Source: Neisseria sp. Marseille-Q6792 (lineage in GTDB: Bacteria > Pseudomonadota > Gammaproteobacteria > Burkholderiales > Neisseriaceae). Taken from it: DNA of 64,000 nucleotides. The stretch covers positions 1,364,001 to 1,428,000 of the forward strand of contig NZ_OW969598.1 of the NCBI RefSeq assembly GCF_943181435.1. The letters are read 5' to 3'. This document shows positions 1 to 8,831 of the stretch, piece by piece. A program made the translations under genes and the position numbers. The notes under the pieces were generated by a model, which saw only the letters and a program-made list of their open reading frames with translations, was not told the origin of the DNA and made no database searches. How positions within the stretch are numbered: the first letter of the stretch is position 1; each line of letters begins with the position of its first letter.

Positions 1-1386
1 GCGATGGAAGAGCGTTTGGATGTCAACGTCGTCCTGATTCCGAACATCCACCTCGAAAATCCGCACTACGAAATCAACCGCATCCGCACCGACGACGTAG
101 AAGAAGACGGCGAACCGAGCTACAAGCGCGTTGCCGAGCCGGAAGAAGACGAATCCGCCAAACCGTTCGGCAGCGAAAGGGCCAAAGCCGCCCGTCCCGA
201 ACCCGCCGTCAAAGGCGTGCGCCACACCAGCCCCGCCCCGACTGCCGCCCCCGAGAAAAAAACCTCTTGGTGGGACAGCTTCAAGGCTTGGTTGAAACGC
301 ATTTTCGGCGGCACATCCGAAACCCCGGCTGTTGCCGAAACCTCCGAAAAACGCAGCACGGCAAACCGCAGCGGCAGCCGCGCCAACAACCGCCGCCAAA
401 ACCCGCGCCGCAGCAAACGCGAAGGCAGCAAAGTAGAAGTCCGCGAAGTGGCAGGCAAAACTGCCGGACAGGAAGCGCGTGCCGACAAAGCCGAAACGCG
501 CAACAACGGCAACCGCCGCCGCAACGAACGCGGCGACCGTGCCGCCGAACGTGCCAACGAAGCGGAAATCCAAGGCCGCAACGTACAGCCTGCCGCAACC
601 GTTGCAGATGCCGCACCGTCCGAAACTGAAGTGCAAACCGGCAAACGCCGCCGCAACGGCAGCCGTAACGAACGCAGCCAAACCGCGCCGGAAACCGCCG
701 CCGTTGCCGAAACAGCCGTTCAGACAGCAGAAAACACGCCGTCCGAACCGCATACCTCAGAAGACAAAGGCAGCAAGCCCAAATCCGAACGCAACCGCCG
801 CGAACGCGACAGCCGCGACGCCAAAGAACGCCGCGAGCGCAACAATCAGCGCGACCGCCGTCAAAACGGCAAAAAACGCAATATCCCGTCTGCCGCCAAA
901 ATCGAGCAGTACCTGAATATTCACGATACCGCCGACAAAGTCCGTTCCGCTGTCGCCCATGTTTTCGGGGAAAACGATGCAAATGCTCCGATTACCGTCA
1001 GCATTGCCGAACCGGTTGCAGAAAGGGACGTTCCGACAGCATCTCCCGCCGTTTCAAACAACGACGCACTGGTTTATGATGCGGCAGAAAAAATCCGTCA
1101 GGCCGTTGCCGCCATCCTTCCCGAAGGCGTAGCACCGAAAGCCGCAACACAGGAAATGCCGTCTGAAACCGCAACCTTTACGGCTGCGGCGGAACAGGCA
1201 CGGGAAACCGCACAAACCGGCGGACTCGTCCTGATCGAAACCGACCCTGCCGCATTGAAGGCATGGGCGGCACAACCCGAAGTCCAAGCCGGACGCGGTT
1301 TGCGCCGTTCCGAACAGCCCAAGCCGTCTGAAGCCGCAACCGTCCCTGCCGAAGAAATGATCCAAGTCGAAACCCGGCAAGGCTGA
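1..1386 (+). CDS. rne: Ribonuclease E, C-terminal part (5' end outside window)
   Basis: Endoribonuclease that processes rRNA and tRNA and degrades mRNA. Only the last ~460 codons are present; the frame is open from base 1, so no start is given. The first ~30 residues (VVLIPNIHLENPHYEINRIR) match the end of the conserved catalytic half. The rest is a low-complexity, Arg/Ala/Glu-rich scaffold as expected of the RNA-binding, degradosome-organising half. Around bases 265-312 the peptide SWWDSFKAWLKRIFGG looks like an amphipathic helix comparable to the inner-membrane targeting segment of E. coli RNase E; that comparison is inference. A DUS lies inside the gene at 1156-1167. A rho-independent terminator follows the stop. 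RNase G is unlikely because it lacks such a long C-terminal half. Confidence 0.9.
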   Translation, partial: AMEERLDVNVVLIPNIHLENPHYEINRIRTDDVEEDGEPSYKRVAEPEEDESAKPFGSERAKAARPEPAVKGVRHTSPAPTAAPEKKTSWWDSFKAWLKRIFGGTSETPAVAETSEKRSTANRSGSRANNRRQNPRRSKREGSKVEVREVAGKTAGQEARADKAETRNNGNRRRNERGDRAAERANEAEIQGRNVQPAATVADAAPSETEVQTGKRRRNGSRNERSQTAPETAAVAETAVQTAENTPSEPHTSEDKGSKPKSERNRRERDSRDAKERRERNNQRDRRQNGKKRNIPSAAKIEQYLNIHDTADKVRSAVAHVFGENDANAPITVSIAEPVAERDVPTASPAVSNNDALVYDAAEKIRQAVAAILPEGVAPKAATQEMPSETATFTAAAEQARETAQTGGLVLIETDPAALKAWAAQPEVQAGRGLRRSEQPKPSEAATVPAEEMIQVETRQG

Positions 1387-1400
1387 ACCGACGGCGGCAA

Positions 1401-1432
1401 AAAGAGGTTCTGTTCCGCAGAACCTCTTTTTT
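1401..1432 (+). terminator. Rho-independent terminator of rne
   Basis: Bases 1401-1412 (AAAGAGGTTCTG) pair perfectly with 1418-1429 around a 5-base loop and run into a T tract, 14 bases after the rne stop. Confidence 0.85.
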
Positions 1433-1520
1433 ACATAGATTCGGATACCTGCAATGCCGTCTGAAACTTCCCCATTCCCGTGATTACCGAAACATTCCGC
1501 CATTCTCGCAACCTTTCGTC

Positions 1521-2734
1521 ATTCCCGTGAAAACGGGAATCTAGAACCTCAAACTTTCAGATAATCTTTGAAAATATTGCCGCTGCCTTAAGGTCTAGAT
1601 TCCCGCCTGCGCGGGAATGACGGTTTAGAAGTTGCCCGAAACCTCAAAAAAACCGAAACCGAATAAGCCGGATTCCCGCCTGCGCGGAAATGACGGCGGA
1701 GGGTGGACAATGCCGTCTGAAACTTCGCCATTCCCATGATTACCGCAACATTCCGCCATTCCCATCATTCCCGCACCATTCCGTCATTCCCGTGAAAACG
1801 GGAATCTAGAACCTCAAACTTTCAGATAATTTTTGAATATTGCTGCTGCCTGAAGGTCTGGATTCCCGCCTGTGCGGGAATGACGGTTTAGAAGTTGCCC
1901 GAAACCTCAAAAAAACCGAAACCGAATAAGCCGTATTCCCGCCTGCGCGGAAATGACGGCGGAGGGTGGACAATACCGTCTGAAACTTCGCCATTCCCAT
2001 GATTACCGCAACATTCCGCCATTCCCATCATTCCCGCACCATTCCGTCATTCCCGTGAAAACGGGAATCTAGAACCTCAAACTTTCAGATAATTTTTGAA
2101 TATTGCCGCTGCCTGAAGGTCTGGATTCCCGCCTGCGCGGGAATGACGGCGGAGCGGTTTCTGTTTTTTCCGATAAATTCCTAAAACTTAAAATTTCATC
2201 ATTCCCACAAGGACAGAAAACCAAAAACAGAAACCTAAATTCGTCATTCCCGCAAAAGCGGGAATCTAGAACGCAGGGTTGGAGAAACTGTTTTTTCCGA
2301 TAAGTTTCCGTACCGACGAGGCTGGATTCCCGCCTGCGCGGGAATGACGGCAGAGAGTGGACGATGCCGTCTGAAACTTTGTCATTCCCGTCATTCCCGC
2401 AACCTTCCGCCATTCCCATAATTACCGCAACATTCCGTCATTCCCGTGAAAACGGGAATCTAGAACCTCTAAACTTTCAGATAATTTTAAATATTGCCGC
2501 CGCCCGAAGGTCTGGATTCCCGCCTGCGCGGGAATGACGGCGGAGCGGTTTCTGTTTTTTCCGATAAATTCCTAAAACTTAAAATTTCATCATTTCCACA
2601 AGGACAGAAAACTAAAAACAGAAACCTAAAATCCCGTCATTCCCGTGAAAACGGGAATCTAGAACCTCAAACTTTCAGATAATCTTTAAATATTGCCGCT
2701 GCCCGAAGGTCTGGATTCCCGCCTACGCGGGAAT
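1521..2734. repeat. NIME array: about 14 dRS3 elements with RS spacers
   Basis: The ~1.3 kb between the converging rne and pdxA genes holds no credible gene. It is built of the 20-bp neisserial dRS3 palindrome (ATTCCC-8 nt-GGGAAT) at 1521, 1599, 1672 (degenerate), 1786, 1862, 1935 (degenerate), 2049, 2125, 2246, 2326, 2440, 2516, 2639 and 2715. These are separated by recurring spacer units of about 55-105 bp. A unit of ~264 bp (dRS3-spacer-dRS3-spacer-dRS3-DUS) is tandemly repeated: starts 1521, 1786 and 2049. DUS copies sit at 1454-1465, 1710-1721 and 2364-2375; the third-unit equivalent at 1973-1984 has decayed to ATACCGTCTGAA. Such mosaic arrays are known in Neisseria as recombination-prone, phage-integration-associated repeats. 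Confidence 0.9.
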
Positions 2735-2753
2735 GACGGGTCTTTTATCATCT

Positions 2754-3743
2754 TTAAAGGCTGCCGCGCGCCATCTCGACGGCAGTTCGGACGGCGGCAG
2801 TCAGGCTACCGGAGTCCGCCCTGCCGGTTGCCGCCAAATCGAGCGCGGTGCCGTGATCGACGGAGGTGCGGATAAAGGGCAGCCCCAGTGTGATGTTCAC
2901 GCCCTGTCCGAAGCTGTGGTATTTCAACACGGGCAGCCCTTGGTCGTGGTACATCGCCAATACGGCATCCGCACCTTCGAGCATAAACGGTTGGAACAAT
3001 GTGTCCGCCGGATACGGGCCGGCGAGGTTTATCCCTTCGCGGCGCAGGTTTTCGAGCGCGGGGATAATGGTGTCGGTTTCTTCGTGTCCGAGGTGTCCGC
3101 CCTCACCGGCGTGGGGGTTGAGTCCGGCGACTAGGATTTTGGGATTTTTGATGCCGAATTTGTGTTTTAAGTCGTGATGCAAAATGCGTGCGACGCTTTC
3201 AATCAGCGGTTGCGTGATGGCGGCGGCAACGTCTTTCAGCGGCAGGTGGGTCGTTACGAGGGCGACGCGCAGGCCTTTGCCGGCAAGCATCATCACGACC
3301 TGCCCCGTGCCGCTTTTTTCCGCCAGATATTCGGTGTGCCCGCTGAAAAAACCTGTGCTTGCGCGCGCGTCGTTGATGATGCCTTTGTGCAGCGGCGCGG
3401 TAACGATGCCGTCGAAAATGCCGTCTGAAATGCCTGCGAGCGCGGTGTCTAGAAGTTGCAGCACATAGGCGGCGTTGGCGGGATTGAGCCGCCCGGCCTC
3501 AACCGCTTCGGCGGCAGGAATGTGCAGCACTTCCAGCTCGCCGTATGCCGCGCCGCCTGATTCCGGATCGAAGTCGCGCAGGACGACGCTTTTGCCCAAG
3601 GCTTCGGCGCGCGCGCGCAATAGGTTTTTGTCGCCCAATACCGCGCAGCGGCAGGGCAGGCGGGCAAATGCCAAGTCCAAACAAATATCGGGGCCGATGC
3701 CGGCAGGCTCGCCGGAAGTAACGGCAAAGACGGGCTGTTTCAT
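2754..3743 (-). CDS. pdxA: 4-hydroxythreonine-4-phosphate dehydrogenase
   Basis: NAD-dependent oxidation of 4-phosphohydroxy-L-threonine in pyridoxal 5'-phosphate synthesis (DXP-dependent route). The 329-residue protein opens with TSGEPAGIGPD and carries the family's metal-binding histidine contexts GHTEYLA, NPHAGEGG and YHDQG. The start chosen is the ATG at 3743: it has GGAG 8 bases upstream and gives the family N-terminus; an ATG six codons upstream lacks this spacing. The gene converges on rne across the NIME array, and the final codons run into the last repeat's flank. A DUS lies inside the gene near 3420. It is the only vitamin B6 gene in the window. Confidence 0.95.
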   Translation of the reverse strand: MKQPVFAVTSGEPAGIGPDICLDLAFARLPCRCAVLGDKNLLRARAEALGKSVVLRDFDPESGGAAYGELEVLHIPAAEAVEAGRLNPANAAYVLQLLDTALAGISDGIFDGIVTAPLHKGIINDARASTGFFSGHTEYLAEKSGTGQVVMMLAGKGLRVALVTTHLPLKDVAAAITQPLIESVARILHHDLKHKFGIKNPKILVAGLNPHAGEGGHLGHEETDTIIPALENLRREGINLAGPYPADTLFQPFMLEGADAVLAMYHDQGLPVLKYHSFGQGVNITLGLPFIRTSVDHGTALDLAATGRADSGSLTAAVRTAVEMARGSL

Positions 3744-3822
3744 TTCGTTTGCTCCAAACAAAATGTGATTCTAACGCCGCAGCCGCGCGGCGATGTAAAT
3801 TTTTCTGATTTTGTTGACAATC

Positions 3823-3831
3823 TGCTAGAAT
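3823..3831 (+). promoter_or_regulatory. Candidate extended -10 promoter for the symporter gene
   Basis: TGCTAGAAT matches an extended -10 (TGN + 5/6 TATAAT), about 70 bases before the symporter start. A perfect TTGACA at 3814-3819 is too close to serve this -10; if it is the -35, the -10 would be the poor TTTACA at 3837-3842. Confidence 0.4.
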
Positions 3832-3901
3832 GGGCGTTTACAAAATTTAAACCCTGCTTACATACCGCCATATGTGCGGGTTTCAACTTTAAGGAAGCGA
3901 T

Positions 3902-5329
3902 ATGAACGAGAACTTTACCGAATGGCTGCACGGCTGGGTCGGCGCCATCAACGATCCGATGTGGTCATACTTGGTTTATATGCTTTTGGGTACGGGGCTT
4001 TTCTTCACCGTAACCACGGGCTTTGTCCAATTCCGCCTGTTCGGGCGCAGCATCAAAGAAATGCTCGGCGGCCGCAAACAGGGGGACGACCCTCACGGCA
4101 TCACGCCGTTTCAGGCATTTGTAACCGGCCTTGCCAGCCGCGTGGGCGTGGGCAATATCGCGGGCGTGGCCATCGCCATCAAAGTCGGCGGGCCGGGCGC
4201 GGTGTTTTGGATGTGGGTAACCGCCTTAATCGGTATGAGTTCGGCGTTTGTCGAATCTTCGCTGGCGCAGCTCTTTAAAGTCCGCGACTACGACAACCAC
4301 CATTTCCGAGGCGGCCCCGCCTACTACATTACTCAAGGGCTGGGGCAGAAATGGCTGGGCGTGTTGTTCGCCCTGAGCCTGATTTTCTGTTTCGGCTTTG
4401 TATTTGAAGCCGTACAGACCAATACCATCGCCGATACCACCAAAGCGGCATGGGGCTGGGACCAACACTATGTCGGGGTCGCCCTGGTTATTCTGACCGC
4501 CCCGATTATCTTCGGCGGTATCCGCCGCGTATCCAAAGCAGCGGAAATCATCGTTCCGCTGATGGCGGTTTTATACCTCGTCATAGCACTCTTCATCATT
4601 GTTACCAATATTTCCCTGATTCCTGACGTGTTCGGTCAGATTTTCTCCAACGCGTTCAACTTCGATTCGGCTGCAGGCGGTTTCCTCGGCGGCCTGATTT
4701 CAACCACCATGATGCAGGGTATCAAACGCGGCCTGTATTCCAATGAGGCGGGTATGGGTTCCGCACCGAATGCCGCCGCCGCTGCCGAAGTGAAACATCC
4801 CGTCTCCCAGGGCATGATTCAAATGTTGGGCGTTTTCGTCGATACCATCATCGTCTGCTCATGCACCGCCTTTATCGTCTTGACCTATCAACAGCCTTAC
4901 GGCGACTTGAGCGGTGCGGCGCTGACCCAGGCGGCAATCGTCAGCCAGGTAGGCGAATGGGGCGCAGGCTTCCTTGCCGTCATCCTGTTTATGTTTGCCT
5001 TTTCAACCGTTATCGGCAACTATGCCTATGCCGAGTCCAACGTCCAATTCATCAAGAGCCATTGGCTGGTTACCGCCGTTTTCCGTATGCTGGTTTTGGC
5101 ATGGGTCTACTTCGGCGCGGTTGCCAACGTACCCTTGGTATGGGATATGGCAGACATGGCAATGGGCATCATGGCATGGATTAACCTCATCGCCATCCTG
5201 TTGCTCTCGCCCTTGGCATTCATGCTGCTGCGCGATTACACAGCCAAGCTGAAAATGGGCAAAGACCCCGAATTCAAACTTTCCGAACATCCGGGTCTGA
5301 AACGCCGCATCAAATCCGACGTTTGGTAA
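3902..5329 (+). CDS. Sodium:alanine/glycine symporter family protein
   Basis: Inner-membrane AGCS-family transporter expected to import alanine and/or glycine with Na+. The 475-residue protein has about 10-11 hydrophobic segments. It contains the family signature GGPGAVFWMWVTALIG (residues ~99-114) and a second conserved block, NEAGMGSAPNAAAAAE. The start has AAGGA seven bases upstream (TTTAAGGAAGCGATATG). It is a single-gene unit between a candidate promoter and a terminator, divergent from pdxA. Exact substrate cannot be read from the sequence. Confidence 0.92.
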   Translation: MNENFTEWLHGWVGAINDPMWSYLVYMLLGTGLFFTVTTGFVQFRLFGRSIKEMLGGRKQGDDPHGITPFQAFVTGLASRVGVGNIAGVAIAIKVGGPGAVFWMWVTALIGMSSAFVESSLAQLFKVRDYDNHHFRGGPAYYITQGLGQKWLGVLFALSLIFCFGFVFEAVQTNTIADTTKAAWGWDQHYVGVALVILTAPIIFGGIRRVSKAAEIIVPLMAVLYLVIALFIIVTNISLIPDVFGQIFSNAFNFDSAAGGFLGGLISTTMMQGIKRGLYSNEAGMGSAPNAAAAAEVKHPVSQGMIQMLGVFVDTIIVCSCTAFIVLTYQQPYGDLSGAALTQAAIVSQVGEWGAGFLAVILFMFAFSTVIGNYAYAESNVQFIKSHWLVTAVFRMLVLAWVYFGAVANVPLVWDMADMAMGIMAWINLIAILLLSPLAFMLLRDYTAKLKMGKDPEFKLSEHPGLKRRIKSDVW

Positions 5330-5345
5330 ATCCCGCCCTTACCGG

Positions 5346-5371
5346 AGCCGCTTCCTCACGAAGCGGCTTTT
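5346..5371 (+). terminator. Rho-independent terminator of the symporter gene
   Basis: AGCCGCTTC (5346-5354) pairs with GAAGCGGCT (5360-5368) around a 5-base loop, then TTTT. Confidence 0.85.
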
Positions 5372-5466
5372 CTCTTCCCGCGCGCACTGTAAAAACAAAG
5401 CGAAAAAGCGTACAATCCCAAACCTTTACTTTTGAATCCATTTCGTTTTTCAGACGGCATATTGAA

Positions 5467-5534
5467 TATAGTGGTTTAACAAAAATCAGGACAAGGCGAG
5501 ACAACGCTGTACTGGTTTTTGTTAAACCACTATA
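5467..5534. mobile_element. Short (internally deleted) Correia element
   Basis: A 68-bp element bounded by near-perfect inverted TATAGTGGTTTAACAAAAA ends, flanked by TA-type target sequence. It is the short form of the ~105-155 bp Correia repeat. It lies directly before mnmG; its right end plus flanking bases create TATAAA (5531-5536), and Correia ends are known to supply promoters. Confidence 0.88.
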
Positions 5535-5577
5535 AATGCCGTCTGAAACACCGTCAGGCAATACACACATGACCCAC

Positions 5578-7464
5578 ATGATTTATCCCAAAACCTACGA
5601 CGTCATCGTCGTCGGCGGCGGCCACGCAGGCACGGAAGCCGCGCTTGCCGCCGCACGCATGGGCGCGCAAACCCTACTGCTCTCACACAACATCGAAACC
5701 CTCGGCCAAATGTCATGTAACCCTTCCATTGGCGGTATCGGCAAAGGCCACCTTGTGCGTGAACTCGACGCGCTCGGCGGCGCAATGGCGTTGGCCACCG
5801 ACAAGTCCGGCATCCAGTTCCGCCGCCTGAACGCCAGCAAAGGTGCGGCGGTGCGTGCCACGCGCGCGCAGGCGGACCGTATTTTATACAAAGCTGCCAT
5901 CCGCGAAATGTTGGAAAACCAAGAAAACCTCGACCTTTTCCAACAAGCCGTCGAAGACGTAACGCTCGACGGCGAACGCATTTCAGGCGTAATCACCGCG
6001 ATGGGCGTGGAATTCAAAGCCCGCGCCATCGTGCTGACCGCAGGCACGTTTTTGTCCGGCAAAATCCATATCGGTTTGGAAAACTACGAAGGCGGCCGCG
6101 CCGGCGATCCCGCCGCCAAATCGCTGGGTGGCCGTTTGCGCGAATTGAACCTGCCGCAAGGTCGTCTGAAAACCGGTACGCCGCCGCGTATTGACGGGCG
6201 CACGATTGACTTCTCCCAACTGACCGAACAGCCCGGCGACACACCCGTTCCCGTCATGTCCGTACGCGGCAGCGCCGATATGCATCCGCGCCAAGTGTCC
6301 TGCTGGATTACGCATACCAACACGCAAACCCACGATATCATCCGCTCAGGCTTCGACCGCAGCCCGATGTTTACCGGCAAAATCGAAGGCGTCGGCCCAC
6401 GCTACTGCCCGTCTATTGAAGACAAAATCAACCGCTTCGCCGACAAAGACAGCCACCAGATTTTCCTCGAACCCGAAGGCCTGACCACGCACGAATACTA
6501 TCCCAACGGTATCTCCACCAGCCTGCCGTTCGACATCCAAATCGCGCTCGTCCGCAGTATGAAAGGTTTGGAAAACGCCCATATCCTGCGCCCCGGTTAC
6601 GCCATCGAATACGACTACTTCGACCCGCGCAACCTCAAAGCCAGCCTCGAAACCAAAACCATTGAGGGACTGTTTTTCGCCGGGCAAATCAACGGTACGA
6701 CGGGTTATGAGGAAGCCGCCGCACAAGGCCTGCTCGCAGGCGCGAACGCCGTGCAATATGTGCGCGGACAAGACCCGCTCCTGCTGCGCCGCGAACAAGC
6801 CTATCTCGGCGTATTGGTGGACGACCTCATCACCAAAGGCGTGAACGAACCCTACCGAATGTTCACCAGCCGTGCCGAATACCGATTGCAACTCAGGGAA
6901 GACAACGCTGATATGCGCCTGACCGAAGACGGCCGCAAAATCGGCTTGGTGGGCGAAGCGCAATGGCGTATGTTCAACGAAAAACGCGAAGCCGTCGAAC
7001 GCGAAATCCAACGCTTGAAAACAACGTGGTACACACCGCAAAAACTCGCCGAAGACGAACAAATCCGCGTGTTCGGGCAAAAACTCAGCCGCGAGGCCAA
7101 CCTGCACGATTTGTTACGCCGCCCGAACCTCGACTACGCCGCGCTGATGACGCTCGAAGGCGCGATGCCGTCTGAACGCCTCGCCGCCGAAGTCATCGAA
7201 CAAGTCGAAATCCAAGTCAAATACCAAGGCTATATCGACCGCCAAAACGAAGAAATCGACAGCCGCCGCGACATCGAAACCTTAAAGCTGCCCGACGATA
7301 TCGATTACGGCAAAGTCAAAGGCTTGTCGGCAGAAGTGCAGCAAAAGCTCAATCAGCACAAACCCGAAACCGTCGGGCAGGCAAGCCGCATTTCCGGCGT
7401 AACCCCTGCGGCAGTGGCATTGCTGATGGTGCATTTGAAGCGCGGGTTTAAAGACGCGAGATAA
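5578..7464 (+). CDS. mnmG: tRNA uridine-5-carboxymethylaminomethyl modification enzyme, FAD subunit
   Basis: With MnmE it installs the 5-carboxymethylaminomethyl group on U34 of tRNAs. The Rossmann FAD motif [17 protein letters not shown] is near residues 11-27, followed by the GidA hallmark [20 protein letters not shown]; a conserved Cys lies in YCPSIEDK. The start is uncertain. ATG at 5578 gives 628 residues, typical of the family. ATG at 5569 adds three. ATG at 5536 lies in a DUS (peptide MPSE) and is rejected. No strong ribosome site is seen. The Correia element just upstream probably supplies transcription signals. An internal DUS is at ~7166. Confidence 0.95.
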   Translation: MIYPKTYDVIVVGGGHAGTEAALAAARMGAQTLLLSHNIETLGQMSCNPSIGGIGKGHLVRELDALGGAMALATDKSGIQFRRLNASKGAAVRATRAQADRILYKAAIREMLENQENLDLFQQAVEDVTLDGERISGVITAMGVEFKARAIVLTAGTFLSGKIHIGLENYEGGRAGDPAAKSLGGRLRELNLPQGRLKTGTPPRIDGRTIDFSQLTEQPGDTPVPVMSVRGSADMHPRQVSCWITHTNTQTHDIIRSGFDRSPMFTGKIEGVGPRYCPSIEDKINRFADKDSHQIFLEPEGLTTHEYYPNGISTSLPFDIQIALVRSMKGLENAHILRPGYAIEYDYFDPRNLKASLETKTIEGLFFAGQINGTTGYEEAAAQGLLAGANAVQYVRGQDPLLLRREQAYLGVLVDDLITKGVNEPYRMFTSRAEYRLQLREDNADMRLTEDGRKIGLVGEAQWRMFNEKREAVEREIQRLKTTWYTPQKLAEDEQIRVFGQKLSREANLHDLLRRPNLDYAALMTLEGAMPSERLAAEVIEQVEIQVKYQGYIDRQNEEIDSRRDIETLKLPDDIDYGKVKGLSAEVQQKLNQHKPETVGQASRISGVTPAAVALLMVHLKRGFKDAR

Positions 7465-7471
7465 ACACATC

Positions 7472-7513
7472 GGTACGATGCCGTCTGAAACACCGTTCAG
7501 ACGGCATCGTACC
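7472..7513 (+). terminator. DUS inverted-repeat terminator between mnmG and rnhB
   Basis: Perfect 18-bp stem (7472-7489 with 7496-7513), 6-base loop, with a complete 12-base DUS in each arm. Inverted DUS pairs are established neisserial terminators. Confidence 0.8.
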
Positions 7514-7531
7514 ATCCCGACAGGAAACATC

Positions 7532-8116
7532 ATGCACATACTGACCGCCGGCGTGGACGAGGCAGGACGCGGACCTTTAGTCGGCAGCGTGTTTGCCGCC
7601 GCCGTCATCCTTCCGGAAACATTCGACCTGCCCGGACTGACCGACTCCAAAAAACTCAGCGAGAAAAAACGCGACGCGCTTGCCAAAATGATTAAAGATC
7701 AGGCAGTCGCGTGGCACGTCGCCGCCGCCACGCCCGAAGAAATCGCCAGCCTCAACATCCTGCACGCCACCATGCTCGCCATGAAACGCGCCGTTGGCGG
7801 CTTGTCCGTGCGTCCCGAAAAAATATTCATCGACGGCAACCGCATTCCCGAACATTTGAATATCCCTGCCGAAGCCGTCGTCAAAGGCGACAGCAAAATC
7901 ATCGAAATCTCCGCCGCATCCGTTTTGGCAAAGACCGCACGCGATGCGGAAATGTACGCACTGGCGCAACGCCATCCCCAATACGGTTTTGACAAACACA
8001 AAGGTTACGGCACGAAGCAGCATCTGGAAGCCCTCAAACAATACGGCGTGCTGCCCGAACACCGCCGCGACTTCGCCCCCGTCAGAAACCTGCTCTCGCA
8101 GCAGGCCTTGTTTTAA
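7532..8116 (+). CDS. rnhB: Ribonuclease HII
   Basis: Cleaves RNA in RNA:DNA hybrids and starts removal of misincorporated ribonucleotides. The 194-residue protein has the catalytic motif [11 protein letters not shown] (Asp9, Glu10) and the later family block [20 protein letters not shown]. The start at 7532 has CAGGAAA a few bases upstream; the ATG at 7478 lies in the DUS stem and is rejected. It follows mnmG on the same strand but is separated from it by a strong DUS terminator, so an own promoter is likely. Confidence 0.95.
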   Translation: MHILTAGVDEAGRGPLVGSVFAAAVILPETFDLPGLTDSKKLSEKKRDALAKMIKDQAVAWHVAAATPEEIASLNILHATMLAMKRAVGGLSVRPEKIFIDGNRIPEHLNIPAEAVVKGDSKIIEISAASVLAKTARDAEMYALAQRHPQYGFDKHKGYGTKQHLEALKQYGVLPEHRRDFAPVRNLLSQQALF

Positions 8117-8126
8117 ACCGGCACAA

Positions 8127-8157
8127 AAATGCCGTCTGAAGCCTTCAGACGGCATTT
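8127..8157 (+). terminator. DUS inverted-repeat terminator of rnhB
   Basis: AAATGCCGTCTGAA (8127-8140) pairs perfectly with 8144-8157 around a 3-base loop, 10 bases after the rnhB stop. Confidence 0.82.
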
Positions 8158-8189
8158 CCAGCATCGCAACTTTAAAGAGAAAGAACCCA

Positions 8190-8585
8190 AACCGTCATTC
8201 CCGCGAAAAATAGAAAATCAAAAAAAACCTAAAATCCGTCATTCCCGCGCAGGCGGGAATCCAATCCGTCCGGTTTCCGTTTTTTTTTTGAATTTCAGGT
8301 AACTTCCAAACCGCCATTCCCGCAAAAACAAAAAATCAAAAACTGAAATTTCGTCATTCCCGCAAAAGCGGGAATCCAGAAACCCAAAACTGCAAGAATT
8401 CATCGGAAATGGCTGAAACTCAAAAAACCGGATTCCCGCGAAAACAGGAATCCGGAGTCTCAGGGTTGGAAAAACCGTTTTTCCCGATAAGTTTCCGTAC
8501 CGACAGACCTAGATTCCCGCCTGCGCGGGAATGACGATATTTCAGTTTTGTGTTTTTGATTTTTTTGTTTTTGCGGGAATGACGA
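8190..8585. repeat. Second NIME block (dRS3 elements)
   Basis: dRS3 palindromes at 8241-8260, 8356-8375, 8432-8451 (one mismatch) and 8513-8532, with partial copies near 8196 and 8330. Spacers share sequence with the 1.5-2.7 kb array (for example the TTTTCCCGATAAGTTTCCGT segment). A 10-T run at 8280-8289 lies in one spacer. No gene is credible here. Confidence 0.85.
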
Positions 8586-8740
8586 TATAGTGGATTAACA
8601 AAAATCAGGACAAGGCGACAAAGCCGCAGACAGTACAAATAGTACGGAACCGATTCACTTGGTGCTTCAGCACCTTAGAGAATCGTTCTCTTTGAGCTAA
8701 GGCGAGGTAACGCCGTACTGGTTTTTGTTAATCCACTATA
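8586..8740. mobile_element. Full-length Correia repeat-enclosed element
   Basis: 155 bp, starting TATAGTGGATTAACAAAAA and ending in its inverse complement. The interior includes the usual hairpin around GGTGCTTCAGCACC and AGAATCGTTCTCT. It is inserted at the edge of the NIME block, inside repeat-derived sequence that continues as AATGACGATATAA. The remaining bases 8741-8831 before parA show nothing else. Confidence 0.92.
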
Positions 8741-8831
8741 AATGACGATATAAGTATTTTTATTTTAATCCGCCATATTAACGCACCCGGCCAAACAGCA
8801 TAAAGGCACGGGCAGCCCGATTTGGATTGAC

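Noticed and set aside
281..982. Long opposite-strand open frames within rne
   Set aside because: Shadow frames of an Arg/Ala-rich, GC-rich gene; no ribosome sites or protein-like composition.
2069..2682. Short open frames in the NIME array
   Set aside because: They are translations of dRS3 units (repeating RLRGNDG-like peptides) in repeat DNA, not genes.
1521..2734. Regularly spaced short palindromic repeats resembling a CRISPR array
   Set aside because: Spacers recur and vary in length, repeats match neisserial dRS3, and no cas genes are near.
3814..3819. Perfect TTGACA as the symporter -35
   Set aside because: Only six bases from the best -10; spacing incompatible, alternative -10 is poor.
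5536..5577. Upstream start for mnmG in a DUS
   Set aside because: ATGCCGTCTGAA always yields MPSE; the same artefact extends rnhB, dxr and bamA, and the family N-termini lie downstream.
8280..8289. Run of ten T as a phase-variation tract
   Set aside because: It lies in a repeat spacer more than 500 bases from any start codon.
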